This document shows positions 10,950-47,758 of a stretch of 64,000 nt of DNA, one piece after another. The stretch lies in NCBI GenBank assembly GCA_028571685.1, contig CM053141.1, forward strand, positions 73,703,833 through 73,767,832, read 5' to 3'. The position numbers were made by a program, and so were the translations under genes. The stretch's first letter is position 1. Each line of letters begins with the position of its first letter. The notes below the pieces were generated by a model. It did not search any database and was not told where the DNA came from. It was given only the letters and a program-made list of their open reading frames with translations. This DNA comes from Heterohyrax brucei (taxonomy: Eukaryota > Chordata > Mammalia > Hyracoidea > Procaviidae).

Positions 10950-11170
10950 GCCAACATAAACTGAGCCCTCAGTTGTCAGACACTAATGGTTTTTATAACC
11001 GTGAACTCATTTAAGTCCTAAAAAAACTATGAGTCAGTCCTATTACAGTGAAGAAAAATGGCCACAGAAAGGTTTAGTAATGTGCCCAAGTCATGCATGT
11101 AGTGACTGAATAATGGTTAGGACAGTATTCAGATTGCAAACAGTCTGCTTCCAGAGCAGGAACTCAACCC
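10950..11170 (+). repeat. MIR-like ancient SINE
   Basis: 'AACATAAACTGAGCCCTCAG', 'GTGAACTCATTTAAGTCCT' and 'GTAATGTGCCCAAGTCATGC' follow the conserved core order of mammalian MIR elements. Confidence 0.5.
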
Positions 11171-11339
11171 CTACACTATATTGCCTCGACTACAAGACTA
11201 CCCTGGGTAATTCTGCTGCCTTCAATACGTCTCTGAAAATTAGGATTCTTAACTCCTAGAAGCATCAAATACAATGAAAAGGCTGGGGAGGGGAAGCATT
11301 TCCATTTTTTAGCTGCTCAAGCTCATAACCTTGAAATCA

Positions 11340-11815
11340 ACTTTTTTTCCACATTCAATATCCAATCTGTCTATAAATCTTATCAGCCAAACCAGCCATC
11401 TGGACTACTTTAATAATTATCCAACAGACTTTTTAATTAATAAAAAAAAATTCTTTCATTGGAAGTGTATGCAGCAATATACCAATTCAACAATTTCTCC
11501 ATCTACAATTCAGTGGCACTGATTACATTCTTCAAGTTGTGCAACCATTCTTGTTCTCCTTTTTGGAGCTGTTCCTCCCCCACTGACATGACTTCACTGC
11601 TCCCTAAGTTTTCCTATTTAACCTTTGCAGTTGCAGTTGTCAATTTGATCCCATATATATAGTTATTCAAAAGAGCACAGTGCAGAAAGGAGGCATCCTT
11701 TACTAAGTAAGCTAACATGTTTGGTTTTAAAAAAACTTAAGTGCATGACAATGTTTAAAGGTTATCTCAGGACAATAATTTGAAGGCTTCACCCAGCCTC
11801 CAGAAAGTCTGCATT
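11340..11815 (-). repeat. L1 3'-end segment (antisense)
   Basis: 'CTACAATTCAGTGGCACTGA', 'CTTCAAGTTGTGCAACCATT' and 'GATCCCATATATATAGTTAT' align with 40445-40795 and, in part, with 37320-37440. The motif order matches the 3' UTR of old L1 elements read backwards. Confidence 0.5.
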
Positions 11816-12094
11816 CCATAAGAATTTGAAATTCTCTAACAGATCTTCAGTCCTTACCCCCACTAAATTTAGTCCCTCATGACAACCAGAGTAAACCTTT
11901 TAAAACAGGTCAGATCACACCACTTATCTACTGCAAATCTTCCAGTGCCTCTTCAGTGACGTCTTTCCTCCATCCTATTTAAGATAGCATTCCTTTTCTT
12001 ATCTCCACAATACTTATCACTACGTGTCTTAACATATCGTACTTATTATCTTCTTCTCTAACGGAATGCAGGGATTTTTTTTGTCTGCTCCCTC

Positions 12095-12330
12095 GCTGAT
12101 TTCTCAGTCTACATCAGTGTCTGGCACATAGTAAGCACTCAAAGAATGTGTTGACTTTATTTTATTGGCTTGTATGAAAGTTGATGAGAATCTACAAGTT
12201 GGGTACTAATCACAGCCAACATATGGTACCTACCTAAAATTTCTGCATACTACATTTAATCCTCACCATCCTATGATGTAGTCTATTATGGTTTCCATTT
12301 TAAAGGGCAGAGAATCGAGGACCGCAGCAC
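12095..12330. repeat. L2/MIR fragments
   Basis: 'GTGTCTGGCACATAGTAAGC' (about 12117) and 'CTATGATGTAGTCTATTATG' with a following GGGCAGAGAA are typical ancient mammalian SINE/LINE remnants. Confidence 0.5.
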
Positions 12331-12639
12331 ATGTTTCAAAGGAGCTGAATTTTTAGGTCTGTTTTATAAACAACTTGGGCTAAGAATGCCTCTTGACCAG
12401 CCCTTAAGGATCTGGCATCGGGTTAAGCAACCAGAGATTGTGGAGCCTGGCGTCCATAGCAACCGTGGCCAGGACGTGCTCCATCAAGAACTAGATACAA
12501 AGCGAGATCAAGGAAAAGGACAAGCCTTCCACACTCACACACACCTACCAAATCCCGAACTGCGAACACCAAATAAGAAGGTCGACCTGTCTCCGATAGT
12601 GAATAAAAGGCCCAAACTAAAACGGTGAAAGGGTGACGC

Positions 12640-12860
12640 ACACAGACGCCAACGGAAACACTCCTTTCCCGGAACTGGGAGTATACCACGTGACAAGGCG
12701 GGGCGTTACAGACAAGCCATTCAGCAGCTTCTGGAGGGCGGACCCCACTGGATCCACTCCGCCCACCCCGGAAGTGGGGGCGGAGCTACTACTATAGTAC
12801 AGAAGCCCCGGGAGCGGAAGAGGCTGTTACAGGCTCTGAGGTGGCTTTAAATTCTTTTGG
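12640..12860 (+). promoter_or_regulatory. CDK7: CDK7 promoter, GC-rich and TATA-poor
   Basis: CpG-dense sequence just upstream of the CDK7 start. Sites visible: E-box CACGTG at 12687-12692 (reverse strand GTCACGTGGT), an ETS core CCGGAAGTG at 12768-12776, an adjoining GC box GGGGCGG at 12777-12783, and a second ETS-like GCGGAAG at 12814-12820. No TATA box at a useful distance. This is the usual layout of a housekeeping promoter. Factor binding is inferred from motif only, and the transcription start (probably about 12810-12870) is not fixed by sequence. Confidence 0.65.
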
Positions 12861-12907
12861 TGTTTGGAGTTTCTCCTTTTCGGCTGCAGTCGGGCTTCAC
12901 GCGCCCG

Positions 12908-39312
<26,405 letters not shown>

Positions 39313-39485
39313 TTAAAGGAACACTGGACAGTATTTCCCTGCTGAAGGAAACAGTGAGAAAGGCAAATAATGGAAAAATAGTAAATGTTAAGTAAATGCT
39401 ATAGAACTGTATCTGTAAATATTCTATACATGTAAAATATATGAAACTATGGGGTATTTTTATTAAATGTATTTTAAAATTAATT
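39313..39485 (+). other. CDK7: CDK7 3' UTR with ATTAAA poly(A) signal
   Basis: Short AT-rich 3' UTR. The hexamer ATTAAA at 39462-39467 is the best candidate cleavage signal, about 150 nt after the stop. The cleavage site itself is inferred. Confidence 0.6.
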
Positions 39486-39915
39486 CTAGTTTTCTGATTA
39501 AATTACATTGTGCAAGTGAAATAAGTTCAAGTCTTTGAAATACATCATTGAAGATGCATTGGGTAAACTAACATAATCAGTCATTTTGAAAAACTCATAT
39601 AGTGGCACAAATTTATAGAAACAGGTTGTATTTCAAACTATAGAAAAATGTTAGCAGTAATAAAGCAAATTGTCTACTACCCAGAAGTAACAAATATTAG
39701 TATATATATTGAAAAGAAAAAAGGAAACATTAGAGATACATCATTCCATTCTTATTTCTCCCTTTTCAACATCCCCAAAGGGGAACGACTCAAAAAGTTA
39801 GTATTCATCCTTCCATATTTTTGTACTGTTATTTTAAGAATGCATGCAGTACACAAAACAACATCAATATTGTTTAGCGTCTCAAAATTTTTCATAGTGT
39901 TACACTGTTCATCTC

Positions 39916-40440
39916 ATGTTGTTGGTGTTAGATGCCGTTGAGTCGGTTCCAACTCAGAGTGACCCTACCTATGAACAACAGAATGAAACACTGCCTGGTC
40001 TGGTGCCATGTCCATAGTCATTTTTATGCCTAAGCCCATTGTTGCAGCCACTGTATCAATCCATCTCGTCTTTTTTCCACTGACCTTCCACTCTGCCAAC
40101 CAAGATGTCCTTTTCCAGGGACTGATTCTTCTGACAACATGTCCAAAGTATGTAAAACAGTCTTGCCATTGTTGCTTCCAAGGAGCACTCTGGTTGTACC
40201 TCTTCCAAAACAGATTTGTTTCTTCTTTTGGCAGTCCACAGTACATTCAACATTCTTCTCCAACACCACAGTTCAAAGGCATCAGTTCTTTTCTCTCTGT
40301 TCATTGTCCAGCTTTCACATGCATTATGATGCAACCGAAAATATCATGGCTTGAGTCAGGCACACCTTTGTCTTTAAGGTGACATCTTTACTTTTAAATA
40401 ACTGTAAGAGGTCCATGGCAGCAGTTTTTCCCAATGCAGT
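39916..40440 (-). mobile_element. RTE-type LINE, 3' fragment
   Basis: The reverse strand encodes the RTE C-terminal region in overlapping frames (LWCWRRMLNVLWTAKRRNKS; CFTYFGHVVRRISPWKRTSW), as in the copy at 2687-3220. The 3' end near 39916 has 'GTTAGATGCCGTTGAGTCGG', which resembles the AfroSINE tail. Confidence 0.82.
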
Positions 40441-40444
40441 GCAT

Positions 40445-40795
40445 TTTTTTGTTGTTGAAAATGTACATAGCAAAACATTCCAGTTCAACAAATTTCTGCT
40501 TATACAATTCAGTGATACTGATGACATTCTTCAGGTTGTGTGGCCATTCTCAACTCCTTTTCCAGACTGTTCACCATTAACATAAATTCACTACTGCACA
40601 AGCTTCTTATCTAACCTTTCCAGTTGCCATTGGTGGTTTAATCCCATATAGATAGTTCTTCAAAAGACCACAGTGCTCAAGGCAGACATCCTTTACTTAC
40701 GAAGCTAAGCTACTGTCTGGCTTGAAGACAACTTTCGGGGATATTTTTGGTTTACAATTTAATGATTATCTCAGGTCAGTAGTTTTAGACATTTA
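40445..40795 (-). repeat. L1 3'-end segment (antisense)
   Basis: Aligns by eye with 11480-11815: 'ACAATTCAGTGATACTGATG', 'TTCAGGTTGTGTGGCCATTC', 'CCCATATAGATAGTTCTTCA'. Confidence 0.55.
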
Positions 40796-40805
40796 TCCAG
40801 CCTCT

Positions 40806-40976
40806 CAACCCACTGCTGTTGACTCAAACTCAACTCATACCAACCCTGTAGGACACAGTGGAACTGATCCATGGGGTTTCCAAGGCTGTAATCTTTACAG
40901 AAGCAGATGCCACATCTGTCAACAGCCAACCTTTTTGTAAGCAGCTGAATGCTTAACCACTTCTCCACCAGTGCTG
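40806..40976 (-). repeat. AfroSINE
   Basis: 'ACCCACTGCTGTTGACTCAA', 'CATGGGGTTTCCAAGGCTGT', long-form middle, 'CTCCACCAGTGCTG'. Confidence 0.83.
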
Positions 40977-41140
40977 TTCATCCACCCTCAGTGGTCCAGA
41001 AAGTCAAGGATTTCATGAAAATTTGAAACTTTTCCACATCTATCCAGAAGGTTTTTAACTCTGCCCATGTTAAGACAATCAACTGCATTTCATATAATAG
41101 TATTTATATAATAGTAGTTCACTGTATGTGTGCAACACCA

Positions 41141-41227
41141 AACAAAAAAACCACTGCCTTCAAGTTGTTCCAACTCAAAGCAACCCTATAGACAAAGCAG
41201 AACTACCCCATAAAGTATCCATGGATG
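41141..41227 (-). repeat. AfroSINE 3' part
   Basis: 'AACCACTGCCTTCAAGTTGT' and 'AGCAACCCTATAGACAAAGC'; the 5' half is missing. Confidence 0.75.
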
Positions 41228-41425
41228 CATCATAACTGACCTAATGATCTCTTGATGGGCGTTTACATGCTCAGTTTTGTAATTACCCTTAACAGTGCTG
41301 CAATGAATATCCTTTATGCACTGGATTTTGTGTCACTTGTGTGGTTTTTAAGGGAGAAGATTAAGAACTCAAATTTAAATGGAAATAGGACTCCACACAC
41401 TAGCCACATTTTCCAATAGTAGTTC

Positions 41426-41561
41426 CAACCCATTGGTGTTGATACTGACTCCCAGCGACCCTATGTGACAGAGTAGAACTGTGCCACAGAGCTTCCAAGA
41501 AACGCCCGATGGATCTGAATTGCTGAAGTTTGGTTAGCAGACCTGTGCCGCCAGGGTTTCC
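41426..41561 (-). repeat. AfroSINE
   Basis: 'AACCCATTGGTGTTGATACT', 'GACAGAGTAGAACTGTGCCA', 'GCCGCCAGGGTTTCC'. Confidence 0.82.
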
Positions 41562-41826
41562 AATAGTAGTTCACCAATGTATTATACTAATAATAGTCCA
41601 GTAATGTATTAATAGATACTCCTAAAGAAAAACACACAATAATAAAAAATGGGAAACAGTATTTCCCAGTTCCTGGAGATTCTCACTACATACCAGTGTA
41701 TTAAGGTTTCCAAGAAGTCTTGTAGTAAATAAATCTGTTGAACTTGATGGAGTTTGAATTGGAAGTAAGGTGAGATATCAGACCACCATGTTAAAATTTC
41801 AACATAGTTACGAGACCTGGTTAAAC

Positions 41827-42021
41827 TTTTGCCGTCAAGTAGATTCTGAATCATAATGATGCTATAGGAGAGAGCAGAACTGCCTCATAGGCTTCCAAGA
41901 CAGTAAATCTTCATGGAAGCCAACTGCCACACCTGTCTCCGGTAGCATGTCTGAGGAGTCTGAACCACCATCCTTCTAACGAGCACCTAAGCTAACTTAA
42001 CCAGGGCGCCATCAGGGCTCC
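41827..42021 (-). repeat. AfroSINE, long form
   Basis: 'TTTTGCCGTCAAGTAGATTC', 'GAGCAGAACTGCCTCATAGG', 'GCCATCAGGGCTCC'. Confidence 0.82.
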
Positions 42022-42799
42022 TGGGAAAGAAAATTTGTTAGAAGTTTCTAAAACACACCTAAAGAATATATGAGTTGTGAGAATAAAGATTAAGGTTTTT
42101 CTAAGGAGAATTTTTGGAAAGAAACCATTGGAGTGCTGCAAATCTTACCCCTGTGTGGAGGAGAAAGAAAGGTTTTTCGGCATCCACCATAAATCTAGTG
42201 AGAGTCTTCAGTGAAACTACTCAGAAAGGTTGATGTATTCGTTGTAGCTCGCAGAGTTTGGCTGTTTAAGTAACCTGAAGTTCTTCGTGAACTGTACAGT
42301 ACACTAGATAGTTAAATGATGACTGGATGACATCCCTGTAATTAGTCCCTTCTGCTTAAGCTCTTTGTCCAGGATACCACTGCTACCTGGTGTAAATTAA
42401 CTACAATCCGTGATAAAGTCTGGGAGAATACCGTTTCTTTCCCCATAGCCTTGGAAAAACAGCTGACTTCAGTCACTGGAAAACATCACAGGCAGCGTGT
42501 GAAGAATTTCAGGAGACTAAATAAGGAGCTAACGAGCAGGAGTACTTCACAGGACAAACAGTCTAGGGGTAGATTCAACAGTGAGATTGGAATATGAGGT
42601 TTGTAACAAGGTTAGAAGAATGTAAGTGACTTTATGTATGTGTCTGCAAGCCCACCAGTAAGAACTATAAGCTAGCTAAAATAACTTTTCAGACAGAGCA
42701 AGATGTCAACTGAAGTTAACAGTGAATGAAAATACTGAAGTATTATTCAATGGCATGTATCTCACCCTTACATGAAAAAAGAACAGCAAAAGGGAAAGT

Positions 42800-43350
42800 A
42801 TCTTAGGCTAGGTTCTCTAGAAAAGCAAAATCAGTGAAGTGTGTACATATTTAGAGAGATTTATATCAAGGAAATAGCTCACAGAGTTGTAGAGGCTGGT
42901 AAGTACAAAATCCATGAGTCAGATTATCGGGCTGGAAGCTTCTCTGGACTCATGTAGCTGCAGGAGCTGATGAACCAAAGATTGGCAGGTCAGATGGCAG
43001 GCTGCTGGCTCACAGGCTGTAGGCACTGACAGATCCCAGGATGAGCAGGCAAGCTGTTAGCAACAGTCCCAAGAACTGGAGGTCAGATGAGGAGCCAGCT
43101 ACAGGATCCAGAGCAAGCAAAAGCCAATGAGCTTAGCTATAAAGTCCACATATATTGGATACAGGCCTCACCCCCAAGGAAACTCCCTTTCCACTGATTG
43201 GCCGCACATAGCAGATCTCATAGATGATTGCATTATATCACATCTCATGGAGATGATTACATCCCTGCATAGCTGCAGACTACATCCTAATTTCCAAAAC
43301 ACTGAGAATCATGGCCTGCCAAACTGACACACAAACCTTAACCATCACAC
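42800..43350. repeat. Old dispersed repeat, family unassigned
   Basis: Begins 'GGCTAGGTTCTCTAGAAAAG', with 'GGAAATAGCTCACAGAGTTG' and 'GGCAGGCTGCTGGCTCACAG'. The layout is that of a common mammalian dispersed repeat, but I could not name it. Confidence 0.4.
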
Positions 43351-43900
43351 AAAAGGAAAATGATTAAACTAGACTTCACACCCGGAGAAACAATGAAGAA
43401 ATGAAAAGTCAAGCTATAGTTTTTTCAGAGGTAGTCTTTTTCATGAATTATCAGGTTAGGTGAAAACCATATGAAGAATTTAAAATCTCAAATAATAATA
43501 TACTAGTAAAACAGTATTCTAGGGGAAATCAAGCCTCCACAAGAAATACAACTTTCCAGGCAATAACTATGACTCCTCTAACTTTGTAAAATAAATGATC
43601 AATAGTTATTAAGTAAGACCAATTAGATAATACAATGAAATACTAAATTCCTAGGCCATGACATCTACCTCACAGGATTCCGTGAAGGTCTAGAGCAAAC
43701 CATCTTGTAGACAGATCCACACATCTGAGTCCCTCTGGTGTAAGATGTCATCTCCCCCATCTCGGCTGACAGTGCTTTTATGATCAAAGTCTGAAATACT
43801 ATTTTGCCTTTTCATTTCTTATACCTGAAGAGCATTTATCTCTCTGACATACTGAAAAGAGGATTTACAGTAGCTGATAAAGAGGCGTAAGTAAGTAGTA

Positions 43901-44059
43901 CAAACCAAACCCACTGCCGTCGAGTCAATTCTGACTCTTGGCAACTCTACAGGACAGAGTAGAACTTACCCATAGAGTTTCCAAGGAGTGCTTGATGGAT
44001 TTGAACTGCCAGCCTTCTAGCAGCCATAACACTTAGCCACTATGCCACCAGGGTTTCCA
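43901..44059 (-). repeat. AfroSINE
   Basis: 'AAACCCACTGCCGTCGAGTC', 'GGACAGAGTAGAACTTACCC', 'GCCACCAGGGTTTCC'. One of the least diverged copies. Confidence 0.88.
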
Positions 44060-44639
44060 ACAGAGCTTGTTCAATTTTCAAAAATCTTCACATTGTTTAA
44101 AAATGACCTAGTAGAGGCATCAGAACCCCTCTAGCTTCTTGAAAGAATCACCATCAGCAGTCCAAGGCTGGTTCCTGTAAATTGGAAGTCATAACTCCTC
44201 TCCCATCCTCATACCAATTCTGTTACCAGCTATCCCTCCCACAGAACCAAATGCTTCTCTGCTGGGTTCAGCAAGTCACTGCAGTGGGCACACGCAACTC
44301 CTAGTCCACATTCACAGTTAATGGGGTTTACAAGGGAAGCAACAGGTTACAACTGAGGATCAGGAACAACTCTGAATATAGTTTAGATCAGGAAAGCCTC
44401 TTCTCAGCCTCTCTCTAGCATCAACCCCCCAGCCCAGGCTCTGCCCTACTTGAGCAAGTGTTAAAAAGCTCCTCAGCTACCCTGATGAGTGCCCAGAGGC
44501 ACCCGGCTTGGCTAGCCAGGTTGACCCAAAGGCATTCAACTCGAGCTCCTTGAGTCTGCAGGCCCAGCTCTACAGACAAGTACCTGAAAGCCCTCGATTC
44601 TGCCAACAAGCCTCCTGCCCAGAGGTGTTAAGCTTCCAT

Positions 44640-45075
44640 GCTCGATAGGCCACCATGCCATCTCCTGGTTCCACTGTCTCTGTGCTGTCATTTCCCTGCC
44701 ACTGCTTTTCACCATCTCTTGCCATGTCCACTGTTTACAGCTCTCAGTGTCTCCTGGGTCTAGAAGGTTCTCATCTCAGGAATCCTGGGTTCAAAGGACA
44801 CACTCCACTCCTAGCTCGCTCTTGGTGGTAGTAAGGTCTCCCCTTTCTGCCTCTCATTTTAAGCCTAGAGGGATAACAAATACAACAAATCCCTTCATTG
44901 GACTGCCATACACTTTATTTGCATGGCCTCATCCATTCAAGGGTGCCAGATACCTTATTCACATTATTAACAAGTTCCCCAATCCCCTTGGTGGACTGCA
45001 TTCCATTTATTTGCATAGTCCTACCCAATCTCTGGTGGGAGTTCTAAGACTGTGACTAGAAAGGCTACATAAATG
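44640..45075. repeat. LTR-like repeat, unassigned
   Basis: 'TCAGGAATCCTGGGTTCAAA' and 'CTCGCTCTTGGTGGTAGTAA' parallel the middle of the repeat at 46095-46625 ('GGACCCTGGGTCCAAAGAGT', 'TTCTTGGTGGTATATT'). Confidence 0.4.
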
Positions 45076-45944
45076 CAATTCATTACACCAAGCATAGGTA
45101 GAATGAGTTTTCTTTATGCTTACACTTGATTCCACAAATTGATTTTCATTTGCTACTGAATATATTCTTTAATTACTGCTTTTTTTTTGGAGGGACGTGC
45201 TAAATTTAAATTTTTATTGAAAAATACATATATGGAGAAGTGGGGCCAAGACTGTGGAGTAGTCAGAAAAATAAATGAGACTGCATTTTACACAAATTAG
45301 TGGCAAAACAAAGTTTGCAAAGCAAGTAACAGAGAAAAAAAAATGTTTCTATTCCAGCAGTACAAATAAATAGTATGGATAATACACCGTAATACAATAG
45401 TACAACTTTAAATATGTATTGTCAACTGTCTGCAGTCTACATGGAGTTGATCTCCATACTTATGCCGCTTCTCAAAACACAGTAACATCTACATAGCCCT
45501 TTTTGGTACTGTAAAGTAATCCTAAGTCCTTTCTTTCCTTATTTTTTTATATTAAGTTATATAAATTAGGCCTTCATATAGTTTATTTCCAATTTCATTG
45601 ACTGGTGGTACTATTGTCTGTTAATTACTGTAGCTTTGTAGTACTATCAGGGCAATACATTTAATATCTGGTAGCAATAGTTTCCTATCATCCTTTTTTT
45701 CAACATGTATTAAGCTTTCAGCTGTTATGAATGCCACCTAAAATATCATCCCTTTAACATATCTATAAATTACTTATATTGCTACCTTATAAACCTAATG
45801 TTATCTGTTTGAGTAAAAGTCACATAGTCATCTTTTTTCACTAAATCATGTTTCATAGCTGCTGACAACACTGAATCTCCTGTGACATACTGTAATGCTA
45901 TGAACATAGCAGTATTCTTAAAAGTTATTAAATATTATTACCAT

Positions 45945-46625
45945 GTATCTTACTAGTGCTGCTATAAAAAAAAAGTATGGAGCAGAGAGGAGGGGTGTGC
46001 TGTCACTGGCAAGGAGAGCAGTGGGAGCTGCATACAGGTGAGCATGTGAATTTATATGGGAATGTAGATTTTCATTCAATCATAATTAAAAAAATTAAAA
46101 TAAAATAAGTGATGGCTTTAACAAACAGAAATACATTCTTTCACATTCTAGGAGGCTAAAAATCTGGTTTCAGGGCACTAATTTCAGGGAACGGCTTTCT
46201 CTCCCTGTTTGCTCTGGGGAAAGGTCCTTACCATCAGTCTTGCCCTGCTCTATAAGCTCCTCAGTGCAGGGACCCTGGGTCCAAAGAGTGCACTTCCCTC
46301 CTGGTTCTTCATTCTTGGTGGTATATTTTAACCCTCTTTCTAATGTGTCGATATAATTAGGTCCCCCCATGTCTCTGCTCACCTCTCTCACTTATATCCC
46401 CAAAGAGACTGACTCAAGGTACCACAACCCAATCTTGTTGATCGAGTCCTGTCTCCCTAATATTAATTGCCTCTTGCCCTGCCTCATTAGTATCACAGAG
46501 ACAGGATTTACAACACAGAGGACAATTGTAGCAGATGACAAAATGGGGGACAGTCACACAATACGAAGAATCATTGCCTAGTGGAGCTGGCACACATTTT
46601 GGGGGATACAATTCAAACCATAAGA
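45945..46625. repeat. LTR-like repeat with nested L1 3' end
   Basis: 'ACTAGTGCTGCTATAA' and 'GATGGCTTTAACAAACAGAA' are the two halves of the LTR-like head. Between them (about 45968-46108) sits a sense L1 3' end ('GGGGTGTGCTGTCACTGGCA', A-rich end). The right end is 'TTTGGGGGATACAATTCAAA'. Confidence 0.55.
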
Positions 46626-46990
46626 CCATGTAACACCGGTAGAGAAAACCGAACTAAGTGGCCTAAAATTCAGCATCAAAACCAAGAAGTTAATTCAAAA
46701 TAGTCTGACTGCTAGAATTCTGTGCAGACTTAGTTATAAAGTGTCACCATTTTGACTCTGAACATACTTCTGCCAAAGTCCCATCATCATAATTTCTCTT
46801 ATTTAACTTAAGGAAATTGTTACTACTTTAGATGGCAAATAAAAAATCCTGAAAAAAGGCAAATAAATCAAGATAAGTGTATTTTAAAAATTAACACCAG
46901 TCAATCCTAGGCATTGCTACTTCTTAAGATCAGTAATGTACATTAGTATATTGCTGCTTTAGCCAACTTAATATTCCTGATACCCCATAA

Positions 46991-47153
46991 GCCAAATCCA
47001 TCCCACTGCCATCAAGGTGATTCCAACTCACAACAACCCTGTAACACAGAGTAGAACAGCCTCATAGGATTTCTAAGGAGCACCTGGTGGATCTGAACTG
47101 CTAACCTTTTGGTTAGCAGCCGTTGCTCTTAACCACTGTGCAATCAGGGCTCC
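46991..47153 (-). repeat. AfroSINE
   Basis: 'CAAATCCATCCCACTGCCAT', 'ACACAGAGTAGAACAGCCTC', 'CAATCAGGGCTCC'. A 3' fragment of another copy follows at 47172-47225. Confidence 0.83.
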
Positions 47154-47319
47154 ATAATATCCCTATGTGAAACAAAAACCTTTTGCTATCAAGTCAATTC
47201 TGACTCAAAGTGATCCTATAAGTCAATCTAAATAGTTAAATAATTAACTTTTCAGTTTTTCTTATGTATCACTTGTTTTGCTTCTAAAATTTCAGCAAAT
47301 TGAAAAAGTCATAAAATAA

Positions 47320-47325
47320 TTTAAT
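47320..47325 (-). terminator. CCDC125: Candidate CCDC125 poly(A) signal
   Basis: TTTAAT on + gives ATTAAA on the reverse strand, about 125 nt after the stop. Other AT-rich hexamers lie further on, so the assignment is tentative. Confidence 0.3.
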
Positions 47326-47449
47326 AAATTTAAAAAAACAATACTAACAAATTTCTTATAAAATCTGTTCCCATAACATTTGATTATTTAAGCTACCTCC
47401 TAAAATTCAGAAGCACCTGGAAAACAGACTTCTCAACATGTAGCAACAC

Positions 47450-47758
47450 TCAGAACATGATACCTGAGGGCAAAGAATGGGACTTTTTAAGAGTTCTTGT
47501 GTAGTTCTGATCTGTTTCGGGGTGCTGGGGTGAACAAATGCAGGCGACAGAATTAAACATTTGGACATCTGGATATACAAGATCATGTACGACAGACAAT
47601 TCTGAAGTTTTATGCCAGGGGTTTCGGAATGGGAACATCTCTTTCACAGGATTTTTTTCTCTACTCTCTTTTAAGGCAGTGTCTTTGTCTTCTAGTGCCC
47701 GAGCAAGCATGTAACTAACTTTTCTTTGATGGGCCAAAGCTTCTTCTTTATCATTCAA
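47450..47758 (-). CDS. CCDC125: CCDC125 terminal coding exon
   Basis: 309 bp including [23 protein letters not shown] through [14 protein letters not shown]. Acceptor TTTATGCAG. The KSHSLP motif is a basophilic-kinase/14-3-3-like site by pattern; no function is shown. Confidence 0.94.
   Translation of the reverse strand: MNDKEEALAHQRKVSYMLARALEDKDTALKESREKNPVKEMFPFRNPWHKTSELSVVHDLVYPDVQMFNSVACICSPQHPETDQNYTRTLKKSHSLPSGIMF

Larger units (their letters stand above)
7582..12907. other. MRPS36-CDK7 intergenic region
   Basis: After the MRPS36 3' UTR: an AfroSINE (8971-9110), LTR-like repeat (about 9665-10060), an unassigned old repeat (about 10130-10480), a MIR-like segment (about 10950-11170), an L1 3'-end piece (11340-11815), L2/MIR fragments (12095-12330), then the CDK7 CpG-rich promoter. 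No further gene seen. 8.5-8.95 and 9.1-9.6 kb hold nothing recognised. Confidence 0.6.
39486..47449. other. CDK7-CCDC125 convergent intergenic spacer
   Basis: About 8 kb between convergent genes. Contains a third RTE fragment, an L1 3' piece, six AfroSINE copies all antisense to CDK7, and LTR-like repeats at 42800-43350, 44640-45075 and 45945-46625. 42030-42800, 43360-43890, 45080-45940 and 46640-46980 hold nothing recognised. No gene was found; open frames here are short and lie in repeats. Confidence 0.6.

Noticed and set aside
12386..12689. Overlapping open frames on both strands upstream of CDK7
   Set aside because: They lie in the GC-rich promoter area, where stop codons are rare by composition. 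They match no family I know and have no splice or start context; probably chance.
39486..47449. A separate gene in the convergent spacer
   Set aside because: Checked for exon-like open segments with splice sites; every frame above 60 codons is in repeats or lacks family resemblance.
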